The translations under genes and the position numbers were made by a program. Of a DNA stretch of 64,000 nucleotides, positions 35,402 to 45,038 are shown piece after piece. Each line of letters starts with the position of its first letter. Position 1 is the stretch's first letter. The DNA comes from Serinicoccus profundi (GTDB taxonomy: Bacteria; Actinomycetota; Actinomycetes; Actinomycetales; Dermatophilaceae): contig NZ_CP042862.1 of assembly GCF_008001015.1 (NCBI RefSeq), positions 1,550,001 through 1,614,000 of the forward strand, read 5' to 3'. A model generated the notes under the pieces. It ran no database searches. It was not told the origin of the DNA and saw nothing but the letters and a program-made list of their open reading frames with translations.

Positions 35402-36246
35402 GCTGGGGCAACTCGGATCGACCCTCGACTGTTCCCGGTGGGCCCGGGCGGCCACGAGACCGGCGATCGCGGCCGCGGCCCCGGGGACACCGCGGTAGCC
35501 GGGGAAGGCATTGACGTCGACGAGCACCGGCCCGTCCGGCCCGAGGACGACGTCGACACCGGCGAGGTCGAGTCGACAGGCGCGGGCCGCCGTCAGCGCG
35601 AGACGGTGCAGCTCCGCGGACACCTCGAACGGCTCACCGGTCGTGGCATGGGCGCCCAGGAGCGGCGACGGCTTGAGCAGCCCGACGACCGTCGACCCGA
35701 TGACGTAGAGCTTGCGGTCCAGCCCGTCGTTGGGCACGAAGGGCTGGGTGACGTAGGGCCCGGGGAAGGGAGGAGCCGCCGGGAGGTCGTCGGCACGACC
35801 GGCGAGGACCTCGGCACCCCGGCCCCGACCGCGGTGACGTCGCTTGACCACCCGCATCGCACCGGCGGCCTGAGCCAGCACCCGGACCAGTCGACGACCG
35901 GGGTCGAGGGCGGCACCGGGAGCCCTGCGGCGGCCAGGCGCTGCTCGAGTCGTTGGTGGCGCCGCAGCAGCCGCACCCCCGGCAGCGGGTTGAGGCAGTC
36001 GGCCCCGGCGTGGACGAGGGTGTCGACGACCGGCAGGGCCTCATAGCGGAGGCCGCGGTGCACCACCAAGGCGACCCGCGAGGCGTCGGGCGGCTCGTCA
36101 CCGTCGTGCGGCCGGCATACCTCCACGTCCACGCCGTGACGCCCCAGCAGGCCGAACACCTCGGGGAAGATGCTCGAAGAGGACGGCGCCTTGCCGAGCA
36201 CGAAGAGCGCGAGCGGGCGCTCGGGCGCCCCGGGGATGCGGGCCAT
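35402..36246 (-). pseudogene. ATP-grasp (RimK-like) protein, frameshifted
   Basis: The N-terminal ~120 residues (MARIPGAPERPLALFVLGK..., LRYEALPVVDTLVHAGADCLNP, LEQRLAAAGLPVPPSTPVVDW) and the C-terminal ~160 are in different frames. One missing base near 35882-35887 would restore VVDWSRVLAQAAGAMRVVKRR. The second part has the ATP-grasp core: MRVVKRRHRGRG, YVTQPFVPNDGLDRKLYVIG, and LAGVDVVLGPDGPVLVDVNAFPGYRGVPGA, where Asp and Asn bind metal. It resembles RimK/inositol-phosphate-kinase-like ligases that form peptide or amide bonds; the substrate is unknown. No stop separates it from the DDN-type domain. Confidence 0.7.
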
Positions 36247-36312
36247 GCGTCCTCCTCGACGACGGTCGACCCAGCATCACCGACGCAGGTGAGGCGCCGA
36301 TGAGAGCGCCCC

Positions 36313-36318
36313 TAGACT
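36313..36318 (+). promoter_or_regulatory. -10 box TAGACT before HIT gene
   Basis: TAGACT ends 7 nt before ATG 36326, a leaderless spacing. Confidence 0.5.
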
Positions 36319-36325
36319 GCCGACC

Positions 36326-36874
36326 ATGACGGAGCACCCGAGCCCCGAGGCCGCCGACACCTTCGCCGGCTCGCGCGACGGCTTCGAGCGGCTGTGGACC
36401 CCACACCGGATGGCCTACGTCCGGGGTGAGCGGCCCAGCGCCGACGCCGGTGACGGCTGCCCGTTCTGCGTCGCCCCCGAGCGGGACGACGAGGAGAGCC
36501 TCATCGTGCACCGGGGCGTGCACTGCTACGTCATCCTCAACCTCTTCCCCTACAACCCGGGCCACCTCCTCGTCTGCCCCTACCGCCACGTCCCGCTCTA
36601 CGTCGACCTCACCGAGGAGGAGACGAGCGAGTTCAGCGCGCTGACCAAGGCCGCGGTCCGGGCGATCCAGGCGGCGAGCAACCCGGCCGGCTTCAACCTC
36701 GGGATGAACCAGGGCGAGGTCGCGGGGGCGGGGGTCGCGGCGCACCTGCACCAGCACGTCGTGCCCCGCTGGATGGGCGACGCCAACTTCCTGCCGATCG
36801 TCGGGCAGACCAAGGCCCTGCCGCAGCTGCTGGCGGACGTCCGGGCCCAGCTCGCCGAGCACTGGCCCCGCTGA
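36326..36874 (+). CDS. HIT family protein (AP4A phosphorylase-like)
   Basis: A 182-residue histidine-triad protein. A zinc-type CPFC pair lies near residue 50, NLFPYNPGHLLVCPYRHV follows near 72, and the catalytic motif HLHQHVVPRW is at ~143. The length and the GFNLGMNQGEVAGAGVAAHLHQH segment match the actinobacterial group related to diadenosine tetraphosphate phosphorylase (Rv2613c-like). In Actinobacteria this gene often lies between thrS and the phosphatidylinositol-phosphate synthase gene; here only thrS is near. Confidence 0.85.
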   Translation: MTEHPSPEAADTFAGSRDGFERLWTPHRMAYVRGERPSADAGDGCPFCVAPERDDEESLIVHRGVHCYVILNLFPYNPGHLLVCPYRHVPLYVDLTEEETSEFSALTKAAVRAIQAASNPAGFNLGMNQGEVAGAGVAAHLHQHVVPRWMGDANFLPIVGQTKALPQLLADVRAQLAEHWPR

Positions 36875-36927
36875 GAGGTAGGCCCGTGCACGCCCCCGCG
36901 CGGTCCGGGAGCACCCCCGTACGGCCG

Positions 36928-36933
36928 TAGACT
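36928..36933 (+). promoter_or_regulatory. -10 box TAGACT of pdxS
   Basis: TAGACT lies ~75 nt before ATG 37008, giving a leader of about 68 nt. I see no known riboswitch fold in the leader. Confidence 0.35.
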
Positions 36934-37007
36934 GGGAGCCCTCGCCGGTGAGGCACGCGCAGCCTCGCCCCACGGCACATCCGCACCGCACGAGAGGCCC
37001 CCCTGGC

Positions 37008-37907
<900 letters not shown>

Positions 37908-38238
37908 TAGCTGATTACGAGGCGATTCGGCCCACACCGCCGGCGTTTGGTGGTGTGGGTCCAGCCAGCCTCATGCGCTCAGCAGCGTGACCCATGCCGT
38001 GGTCCAAACTGGGTTCCAGCATCCGGGTGGTGCCTAGGGAATCACGCAGTGATGTGGTCGCTGCGCCCCTGACCGGGCAGCAGCCAACTTGGGGGCCGGG
38101 CGTTCGTTGGGTCAGTCGCTCGGACAAACCAGGTCCCTCGGCCCCGTCTCCCAAGGGATGTCGGTCCCCGCGTTTACCATGACCCTACGGATGAAGTGCC
38201 CCCAACCCGGCGGTGCACCCGGGTCAACAGGGGAGAGC
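37908..38238. other. island left non-coding region
   Basis: 331 bases from the pdxS stop to the methyltransferase ATG. It contains the hairpin at 37931-37959 and AT-richer stretches that could hold the methyltransferase promoter. GGGGAGAGC lies directly before ATG 38239. I see no gene in it. Confidence 0.6.
37931..37959 (+). terminator. 11-bp hairpin after pdxS
   Basis: CCCACACCGCC (37931-37941) pairs with GGTGGTGTGGG (37949-37959) with one G-T wobble and a 7-nt loop. It is island DNA and would end the pdxS transcript 24 bp after its new stop. Confidence 0.65.
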
Positions 38239-39462
38239 ATGTCGACCGTTGCGAACCGCACGTCCAGTCTCAACGCAGCGAAGGCGGCGAAGAACGACGA
38301 GTTCTACACGCAGTGGGCCGACATCGAGCGCGAGGTCAACGCCTACCTGGAGTTCGACCCCGACGTGTTCCGGGACAAGGTCGTGCTGCTCCCGTGCGAC
38401 GACCCGGAGTGGAGCAACTTCGCGAAGTTCTTCGCCCTGCACTTCGTGAACCTCGGTCTAAAGAAGCTCATCTCGGCGTCCTACGCACCGGACAGCAACC
38501 CGGCGACCTTCTCCTATGAGCCGACGCTCTTTGAGCTGGACGACCCGAAGTTCGACCCCACGAAGTCGCGAGCCAACGGCAAGAAGTTCATCCTCGAGCC
38601 GAAGGACCTCAACGGGGACGACGTCATCAACATCGATGATCTCCATTGGGAGTACCTCGAGGGCGACGGCGACTTCCGCAGCGCAGAGGTGACCGCTCTT
38701 CGCGACGAAGCCGACATCATCATCACCAACCCTCCTTTCAGTCTTTTCCGCGAGTTTTTGACGTGGATACAAGAGGGCGGGAAGCAGTTCTCGATCATCG
38801 GCAATGAGAATGCCATCGCCTACAAGAACGTCTTCCGGCTGATCAAGGACAACAAGATCTGGAAGGGCGCGACGGCGAACAGCACCGACATGGTGTTCGC
38901 TGTGCCCAAGGGCACGGTGGTGAAGGAGGCGGACCGGCTCAAGGCCGAGAAGCTGGGCTACCCCTCGGACGGCGAGCACGAGTACACGCGTCTGGGGAAC
39001 TCCTGCTGGTTCACCAACATCGAACACGGTCGGCGTCACGAGCCGTTGCAGCTCATGTCAATGGAGGACAACCTCAGGTACAACAAGAAATTGGTCTCGA
39101 CTCTCGACGGTGGCACCGAGTACCAGCGCTACGACAACTTCGATGCGATCGAGGTCCCGTACACGGACGCGATCCCCTCCGATTACGACGGTGTGATGGG
39201 CGTTCCGATCACATGGCTCGCCAAGTACAACCCCGACCAGTTCGAGATCCTCGGCACCGACGAGACCGATTACGAGCCGACGAAGACCTACAAGTCCAAG
39301 CGCAAGGTCGTGAACGGCAGCCCGGTCAAGTCGAACACCGGGTCTGGCGGTGGTTACATCCGCGCCGAGTCGTTCGGGTCGGGTACCTTCTTCGACGTGG
39401 GTTACCCCGTCAAGAGGATGTACAAGCGAATCTTTATCCGTCACAGGAAGGCCGCCTCGTGA
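38239..39462 (+). CDS. EcoRI-type adenine-specific DNA methyltransferase
   Basis: A 407-residue enzyme resembling M.EcoRI-family N6-adenine methyltransferases. [21 protein letters not shown] opens the protein, the SAM side has [22 protein letters not shown], and the catalytic motif IV is [15 protein letters not shown] (~residue 165-180), followed by [16 protein letters not shown]. Near the end, [13 protein letters not shown] lies in the recognition region. It would methylate adenine in a specific DNA site, protecting it from the nuclease next door. It overlaps the downstream DUF262-HNH gene by GTGA, so the two are made together. The recognition sequence cannot be read from the protein. Confidence 0.88.
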   Translation: MSTVANRTSSLNAAKAAKNDEFYTQWADIEREVNAYLEFDPDVFRDKVVLLPCDDPEWSNFAKFFALHFVNLGLKKLISASYAPDSNPATFSYEPTLFELDDPKFDPTKSRANGKKFILEPKDLNGDDVINIDDLHWEYLEGDGDFRSAEVTALRDEADIIITNPPFSLFREFLTWIQEGGKQFSIIGNENAIAYKNVFRLIKDNKIWKGATANSTDMVFAVPKGTVVKEADRLKAEKLGYPSDGEHEYTRLGNSCWFTNIEHGRRHEPLQLMSMEDNLRYNKKLVSTLDGGTEYQRYDNFDAIEVPYTDAIPSDYDGVMGVPITWLAKYNPDQFEILGTDETDYEPTKTYKSKRKVVNGSPVKSNTGSGGGYIRAESFGSGTFFDVGYPVKRMYKRIFIRHRKAAS

Positions 39463-40625
39463 AAACCGAGATGAAGCACTACTCCGTCGAGGAGGTACTC
39501 GAGGGCTTCGTGTACAACGAGCTCGAGGGCAAGGGCCTATTCGGGCTGGGTGGCAAGCTGGTGATCCAGCCGGAGTATCAGCGCAACTACATCTACAACG
39601 ACGGCAAGCGCGACGTCGCGGTCATCGACTCGCTGCTCAAAGAGTATCCGCTCGGGCTCATCTACTTCAACGTCGAGGGGCAGACGCTCGAGGTGCTCGA
39701 CGGACAGCAGCGCATCACGAGCATCGGTCGCTTCGTGACTGGCAAGTTCGCCATCAAGGTCAGTGGAAGGGAGCAGACGTTCTCGTCGCTGCCCAAGGAT
39801 CTTCAGAGCCGAATCCTGAACACGCGGCTCGACATCTACGAGTGCGACGGCACCGAGGACGAAATCAAGGCCTGGTTCCAAACAATCAACATCTCCGGCA
39901 TTCCGTTGAACAAGCAGGAGCTGCTCAACGCGATCTACTCTGGACCCTTCATCACGAAGGCGAAGGCCGAGTACAGCAACTCGAACAACGCGAACATGCA
40001 GAAGTGGCGTTCGTACGTCAACGGAGACCCCAAGAGGCAGCAGATCCTCGAGGAGGCCCTCGACTGGGTCGCCTCCTCGCAGGGCATGACGATCGACGCG
40101 TACCTCGCGCAGCACCGGCAGGACCAGGACATCGTCCAGCTGAGGTCCTACTTTACGTCCGTCATCGACTGGGTCGGGAGCGTCTTCACGCGCCCCCCGG
40201 ACACGGAGATGCGGGGTCTCGAGTGGGGCCGCCTCTACGAGCAGCACCACGGAACCTCCTACAACGCGGCCAAGCTCGAGGAACGGGTGAACGACCTGCG
40301 GGGCGACCCCGCGGTGAACAGCAGCAAGGGCATCTACGAGTACCTGCTCGGTGGCGAGACGAAGCCCCAGCTGCTCGACATCCGCCTGTTCGAGCCCAAG
40401 GACAAGCGCATCGCCTACGAGCAGCAGACAACGAAGGCCAAGGCCGCCGGCCAGTCCAACTGCCCGCTGTGCACGATCGCCGGGGACAGCAACAAGGCGC
40501 GGATCTACAACCAGACCGAGATGGACGCGGACCATGTGACGGCCTGGTCCAAGGGCGGGGCGACGGACCTGTCCAACCTGACGATGCTGTGCCAGACGCA
40601 CAACCGCGCTAAGGGCAACAAGTAA
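39459..40625 (+). CDS. DUF262 domain protein with C-terminal HNH nuclease
   Basis: A 388-residue protein. The N-terminal DUF262 (ParB/GmrS-like) domain carries [31 protein letters not shown] and [13 protein letters not shown], the D-G-Q-Q-R motif for NTP-dependent action in this fold. A helical middle follows (to ~330). The C-terminal HNH nuclease has a zinc pair [16 protein letters not shown] and [15 protein letters not shown]. GmrSD and BrxU proteins with DUF262 cut modified DNA. Here the tight GTGA coupling to an adenine methyltransferase suggests instead a restriction enzyme for unmethylated sites. Start GTG 39459. Confidence 0.85.
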   Translation: MKTEMKHYSVEEVLEGFVYNELEGKGLFGLGGKLVIQPEYQRNYIYNDGKRDVAVIDSLLKEYPLGLIYFNVEGQTLEVLDGQQRITSIGRFVTGKFAIKVSGREQTFSSLPKDLQSRILNTRLDIYECDGTEDEIKAWFQTINISGIPLNKQELLNAIYSGPFITKAKAEYSNSNNANMQKWRSYVNGDPKRQQILEEALDWVASSQGMTIDAYLAQHRQDQDIVQLRSYFTSVIDWVGSVFTRPPDTEMRGLEWGRLYEQHHGTSYNAAKLEERVNDLRGDPAVNSSKGIYEYLLGGETKPQLLDIRLFEPKDKRIAYEQQTTKAKAAGQSNCPLCTIAGDSNKARIYNQTEMDADHVTAWSKGGATDLSNLTMLCQTHNRAKGNK

Positions 40626-40653
40626 CTCCCGTCATCGGGGTGAGGGGGCGACA

Positions 40654-41766
40654 ATGCCGAAGGGCGACAAGCTGCCGACCGTGTGGGAACGGCCCCCGCA
40701 CACTAAGGCCAAGCACGACATCCTCACGCGGTACCTCGGCGCGTGGTTCGGCATCTTCGGGCTGAGCAGATACCACCAGCGGGTCAACGTGCTGGACGGT
40801 TTCGCGGGCCCCGGCCGCTACGACGACAACGAGCCAGGGTCGCCGGTGCTTACTCTCAACACGCTGCTGGATCACCGGTCGTTCCCTTCCTTCGGTGACA
40901 CCACGTTCAACTTCGTCTTCAACGAGTGGAACGCCGAGAGGTTCGCAACTCTGCAGGGCGTTCTCGCCGACATGAAGACGGGCCGCGCGGCATGGCCGCA
41001 GAACGTGAAGGTCATCGAGCGCAACCTGAACTTTCAGGCACTGGCCCGTGAGCTGCTGGACTCCATCCCTGCTGGCAAGAAGCTAGCCCCCACGTTCGCG
41101 TTCGTCGACCCATTCGGCTACAAGGACGTGCCGATGGCGCTGATCCGCGATCTGGTCAGCCACTTGTCGTGCGAGCTCTTCATCTACTTCGACTTCAACA
41201 GCGTCAATCGGTTCGCGAACGCCGGCATCGTCGATCCGCACTTCACGGCGCTCTTCGGATGTGATGACTACAAGAACGCTCCCGCCTCGGACAACGGACG
41301 CGGCCAGTACATCCACGACCTGTATGAGCGGCAGCTGCGGCAGGAATGCCGCTTCGCCCACATCTGCAGCTTCGAGATGATCAACCAGAGCGGGCACACG
41401 GGCAGCTACCTCTTCTTCTGCACCCGGGACGACCAGGCCTACGACAAGATGAAGGAAGCGATGTGGAAGCTCGCTCCTGGCGGGGGCTACAGGTTCGACG
41501 ACCGCCTCGCCGGGCGTCCTGTCCTCTTCGAAGACGAGGCCAATACCGGCCCTCTCCAGGACGTGCTGGCGCAGCACTTCGCGGGCCGCACTGTGCTGAT
41601 CGAGGACGTCGCTGACTACGTCGTCACGAAGACGCCGTTCCACAGCGGCCAGGTCAAGAAGATGACTCTCAAGCCCATGCAGGAGGCGGGACGCATCTCC
41701 TCGCCGAATCAGAAGCGGAAGAACACCTTCCCCCACGGCACCTGGATCACGTTCGGCCCCGAGTAG
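40654..41766 (+). CDS. tcmP: three-Cys-motif partner protein TcmP
   Basis: A 370-residue protein. WERPPHTKAKHDILTRYLGAWF and INVLDGFAGPGRYDDNEPGSP-like VNVLDGFAGPGRYDDNEPGSP are the family hallmark, a methyltransferase-like fold with F-A-G-P-G in place of motif I. Later PTFAFVDPFGYKDVPMALIRDL resembles a motif IV region. TcmP proteins are named for their pairing with the three-Cys-motif (Gp37/Gp68, DUF5131) protein, which is present next door on the opposite strand. The biochemical role is not established. Starts 28 bp after the DUF262-HNH gene with GAGGGGG before the ATG, so it probably shares that transcript. Confidence 0.88.
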   Translation: MPKGDKLPTVWERPPHTKAKHDILTRYLGAWFGIFGLSRYHQRVNVLDGFAGPGRYDDNEPGSPVLTLNTLLDHRSFPSFGDTTFNFVFNEWNAERFATLQGVLADMKTGRAAWPQNVKVIERNLNFQALARELLDSIPAGKKLAPTFAFVDPFGYKDVPMALIRDLVSHLSCELFIYFDFNSVNRFANAGIVDPHFTALFGCDDYKNAPASDNGRGQYIHDLYERQLRQECRFAHICSFEMINQSGHTGSYLFFCTRDDQAYDKMKEAMWKLAPGGGYRFDDRLAGRPVLFEDEANTGPLQDVLAQHFAGRTVLIEDVADYVVTKTPFHSGQVKKMTLKPMQEAGRISSPNQKRKNTFPHGTWITFGPE

Positions 41767-41782
41767 CTGAGAGCCACTCTCG

Positions 41783-42541
41783 TTACAGTGCGGCAGCCAG
41801 GACTGGCATGTTGTCCCAGGTGCGGCCGTCGAGCTCGCGGCCGTTGGCTTTCGGCGTCCGTCCGCCCCACTGCTTGAAGAAGAAGGCGACCTCCGCCCGG
41901 ACGCACTGGTCGCGGATGTCCACTACCCAGGCCGCGTCCATCGGCCGGGCCCTCGGACCGGACTCGCCGCCCGCGATCACCCAGTCGATCCTCTCGAGGT
42001 CGAGATCGGGCAGCGCGGTCAGCAAAGGCTCGCACGACAGAAAGCGCGTCGCCGCGGGAACAGCACGGAGATGGTCGATCCGATCGACGACGTCGAACGA
42101 CTCGACCGAGACGCCTATCCAAAGGTTGTCAGGCCACTCGAGCTTCTCCGCGATGCGTGCCGTGCGGTGCGCGCGCTTAGTGAGTACCTGATACGTGTGC
42201 TGTGGAGTCTCGCGGATCACGTCGAAGACATCGCGGATGAAGGCCAGAGGCACCCTGGCGTGGAAGAGGTCGCTCATGGAGTTGACGAACACGATCTTCG
42301 GCGTCCGCCATCGATAGGGCTGCGACAACGACTTCGGATGGATCGTGACGCCGAAGCCGGGGCCCGAGGTTCGCGGATCGCCGTCGTTCTGGTACTTCTC
42401 AGCCCCCATCGCCTTGAGCCGTTTGGCCAGCGCGAGCGCGTAGCAGTTGTCGCACCCGGCGGCTACGCGGTCGCAGCCGGTGACGGGGTTCCAGGTGACC
42501 TCAGTCCATTCGATCCCGCTGTTGGTGGCCAATGGCCTCAC
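41783..42541 (-). CDS. Gp37/Gp68 family (DUF5131) three-Cys-motif protein
   Basis: A 252-residue protein. TNSGIEWTEVTWNPVTGCDRVAAGCDNCYALALAKRL has the three-cysteine motif C-x6-7-C-x2-C that probably binds a 4Fe-4S cluster, as in radical-SAM-like proteins. KIVFVNSMSDLFHARVP, TYQVLTKRAHR, LWIGVSVE, RFLSCEPLL and DWVIAGGESGPRARPM are family landmarks. Found in phages and islands, usually beside tcmP. GTG 42541 has GAGGAAGAGAG upstream; TTG 42530-42532 is an alternative. It is convergent with tcmP, separated by 16 bp, which is less common than a same-strand arrangement. Confidence 0.88.
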   Translation of the reverse strand: MRPLATNSGIEWTEVTWNPVTGCDRVAAGCDNCYALALAKRLKAMGAEKYQNDGDPRTSGPGFGVTIHPKSLSQPYRWRTPKIVFVNSMSDLFHARVPLAFIRDVFDVIRETPQHTYQVLTKRAHRTARIAEKLEWPDNLWIGVSVESFDVVDRIDHLRAVPAATRFLSCEPLLTALPDLDLERIDWVIAGGESGPRARPMDAAWVVDIRDQCVRAEVAFFFKQWGGRTPKANGRELDGRTWDNMPVLAAAL

Positions 42542-42765
42542 CTCTCTCTTCCTCGAGCGTAGCCGTTCTGGGCGGGCACGAACATGACTAGGGGGCGCGG
42601 CACGCCGCACTGGCGTTCGCAGCGGAGAAGCTGACCTCGTGCGGGCACTGGATCGTGCCACTACCCTCCGACAGAATCGGCTTCGTAGTCACGTTCCGAT
42701 GTCAAACGGTTGGCGGTCAGCCATCGTGCGGTCCAGAAGGAGCGCACGAGGGGGCAGGTACCCTT

Positions 42766-43340
42766 GTGGGGTTCGACACCAAGCAGACGAAGACTGTCGG
42801 CGAGCGTCACGTCGCGTCGGAACTGGCACGGCGCGGATGGGCTCCGGCACTCACTCGCGACGTGCTAGGGCGGACGGACATTCTCGCTGTGGACGGGGAC
42901 GAACGGCCGCAGGTCGAGGCCCAAGTAGAGACCGCGAGAGGTAGTCGGATGGACCGCCTCAGTTCGGCTCTCGGTGCGACGACGCAGGTGCGCAGCGCGC
43001 ACGACCGTGAGTACTTCGTCCTGGTTGCCGTGCCCGACGACGAGCGACTTCCTTAAGGACCTTCATTGTGCCGCGTTCGCATGTGGCCGCTGCGGCGTGG
43101 ATCAGTCACATGTATTGGCTGACCGAGCCAGGTGTGTCGGCCGGGGAGCGCAACGCTCCGGTCGATCAGGCTCGGGTGCTTCTGCCGATCCTCGAACGAT
43201 ATGAGGATCGGTGGGACTTGCTGCACATCGATGAGCCGGATGCGCCAGTGCTCTTGCCCCTGGCAGACCGCGAGTTCGCCGCTGACGTGGGCGTGGGCCT
43301 GCCCGAAGACCACGTGTGGGGTGACTCAGTGCCAGCATAG
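42766..43340 (+). pseudogene. PDDEXK-like nuclease-fold protein, frameshifted
   Basis: The first 96 residues from GTG 42766 (TKQTKTVGERHVASELARRGW, TRDVLGRTDILAVDGDE, VEAQVETARGS) follow the short PDDEXK pattern E...D-x-L...x-V-x-T. The expected Lys of QVKT is Glu here. The frame stops at 43056. A second frame then reads TFIVPRSHVAAAAWISHMYWLTEPGV..., RYEDRWDLLH..., the usual C-terminal half of such proteins, to 43340. One missing base near 43047-43056 would join them as DDERLP-x-RTFIVPRSHV. Function: probably a DNA-binding or nuclease-like protein, likely inactive if the Glu is real. Confidence 0.55.
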
Positions 43341-43423
43341 TGAGGCGCTGAAGTCGCTGCTACGGGCGCTCGACAGCCTCGGCCTCGTCGAGCCACTCAA
43401 GTCGACGTCTCCTAGACCCGCAG

Positions 43424-43585
43424 CTACGACGCCGCCGTCTCCTCCCAGGATGTCAGCTCGGCGGCCGCCGCCAGCGGCTGATCTGTACGCGCGTCTTCGG
43501 CGAGGTCCCGCTCGCAAGCCTTCCGATCATCCGGTGGCAGTGCGAGCATCCAGGGAAAGAACATGGTGTTGCTCGCGTGCTCCAT
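43424..43585 (-). CDS. small hypothetical protein (DUF6247-like)
   Basis: 53 residues from ATG 43585: MEHASNTMFFPWMLALPPDD then RKACERDLAEDARTDQPL and ending LTSWEETAAS. The L-P-x-x-D-R...W-x-x-T-A layout resembles DUF6247, small actinobacterial proteins often near toxin-like genes. Shorter than usual and weakly supported. It is on the opposite strand from the flanking genes. Confidence 0.35.
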   Translation of the reverse strand: MEHASNTMFFPWMLALPPDDRKACERDLAEDARTDQPLAAAAELTSWEETAAS

Positions 43586-43654
43586 AGGCACGATCCTATG
43601 CCGCCGGCTCGATGACGGCCCAGGAATGTCAGTGCCCACGGTCACTCTGACCTC

Positions 43655-44552
43655 ATGCCACGGAGGATGACGCCCGCGCTGGCGCGAGCAGCGATTCGGT
43701 CTGCGCAGCAGAAGCAGGCGATTGACAAGTACAACCGCGAGGTGCGCCTGCACAGCGGCGCGGTGAACAAGGCTGTCAACGACTTCAACCGCGAGGTACG
43801 TGCCTATAACGCCAAGGCGCGGGCACACAACTCCAGAGTCGAGAACCAGCGACAGCGGCTCAATCAGGAGATCCGGCGACTCCAGTCCCGCCGGACCCCG
43901 ACGACGTTCGTCACCTACAGGACGTCGGTCACGACCCTGACACAGACATACATGGCGGCCGAGACACGTCTTGCGAGTGGACACCTGACGAACGCTGGAC
44001 GCGAACTCGTCAACCGCGGCAGCGAAGAGGCCGGCAACAGCGTCTACCTGCTGAACGCCATGGATGGCGATGGCGCTGCCGAGGACGACCCCACCGAGGA
44101 GGAGCTTCGCGGCCCGAGTATCCAGTCAGAACTCGCGGCCTTCGGTCAGGATCCCGTGGACCGATGGACTGGCGCGCTGTTCTCTCTCAGCCCACGAAGC
44201 CCGATGCCGCGCGGCACTTCTGCACGAGCGCTCGCGAGGTTCTGATCGCGATGCTCGACCAGGAAGCACCAGATGCGGCCGTCCCGCGGAGCTTCCTGAT
44301 TGCGACAAGACCGACAAGGGCCCGCCGACTCGGCGCGCGAAGGTCCGGTACCTGCTTGGGCGGAAAGGTATCGACGACAAGGCCCTGGAGGATCTCGTGG
44401 ACGAAGACATGAACAACGTGCTCGCGTTGTTCCGGGATTTCAACGACGGCACGCATGGCCATGCGGGGCGCTTCACGGTCACGCATTTGATCGCCATTCG
44501 GATGCGTGTCGAGTCGGCGATCACGTTCATCCACGCCCTGTGCAGGGCCTAA
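43655..44552 (+). pseudogene. putative pPIWI-associated nuclease-like protein, two frameshifts
   Basis: The first ~185 residues (MPRRMTPALARAAIRSAQQK, then repeated helical NREV-R-x-YN units VNDFNREVRAYNAKARAHN, a coiled coil) are followed in the next frame by TKPDAARHFCTSAREVLIAMLDQEAPDAAV and in the third by ELPDCDKTDKGPPTRRAKVRYLLGRKG, LVDEDMNNVLALFRDFNDGTHGHAG and RVESAITFIHALCRA. Single-base losses near 44201-44204 and 44284-44290 would restore one ~300-residue protein. From memory, proteins with this coiled coil plus a C-terminal D-G-T-H-G-x-A-G block are annotated as predicted pPIWI-associating nucleases; I could not verify this. Otherwise unrecognised. Confidence 0.5.
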
Positions 44553-44968
44553 CGTTGGTACTCACTCAGAGCCCGGCCTCAGTCTTGCTGCGGCTGCGAC
44601 CCGGTGTCCGCGCGCGTCGTTGAGACACTCCTGCTGCACCGCCGGTGGCAGCGAACCCAGATGGCCGCCATCTTCGTCCAGAACGTCGCCCAAGCTTCAG
44701 CCTCGGTGGTCGCCATATTGTTCGGCGCGAGGCCGCTCTGGTAACCGCACACGCACCCGCACGAGGGACACGCTCGGCCCGGGGTAGTCGGTCCACGGTC
44801 GATGGAAATTGCGCGCGCTCTTCCAAGGTACGGAGCGCACGCGCGAAGACCCCACCTATGCAGGCGGACAATCGGGACGGTGCCTGAGCACTGGACTAAT
44901 CTCGTCGGTATGCCCATACGCGTAGCAGCACCTTGGTCCGACGCCCGAAGTTCGTCAAGAATGGACCA
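44553..44968. other. island right non-coding region
   Basis: About 415 bases with only short, unconvincing open frames. A minus-strand frame at about 44579-44770 contains CPSCGCVCGY, zinc-ribbon-like, and EAEAWATFWTKMAAIWVRC, and could be a decayed gene. No recombinase homology seen. ATG 44961 runs in frame into attR, giving the 21-residue frame [21 protein letters not shown]. Confidence 0.45.
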
Positions 44969-45024
44969 CGGCATCAACGTCGACGACATCCCGCAGCCGC
45001 ACCGGCTCGCCGAGCGCGGCTGGT
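44969..45024 (+). repeat. attR: 56-bp direct repeat of pdxS end
   Basis: Perfect copy of 37850-37905. It is followed by GA, giving TGA, the presumed original pdxS stop codon, so the chromosomal sequence resumes here. Confidence 0.95.
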
Positions 45025-45038
45025 GAGCCGGGCATCCC

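Noticed and set aside
44579-44989. Minus-strand zinc-ribbon protein at the right end of the island
   Set aside because: CPSCGCVCGY is suggestive, but codon bias is poor and the frame runs through attR in antisense. Kept only as a possible remnant.
44961-45026. A real 21-residue gene ending in the second pdxS repeat
   Set aside because: The frame exists only because attR carries pdxS codons, and no ribosome-binding site or conservation is visible.
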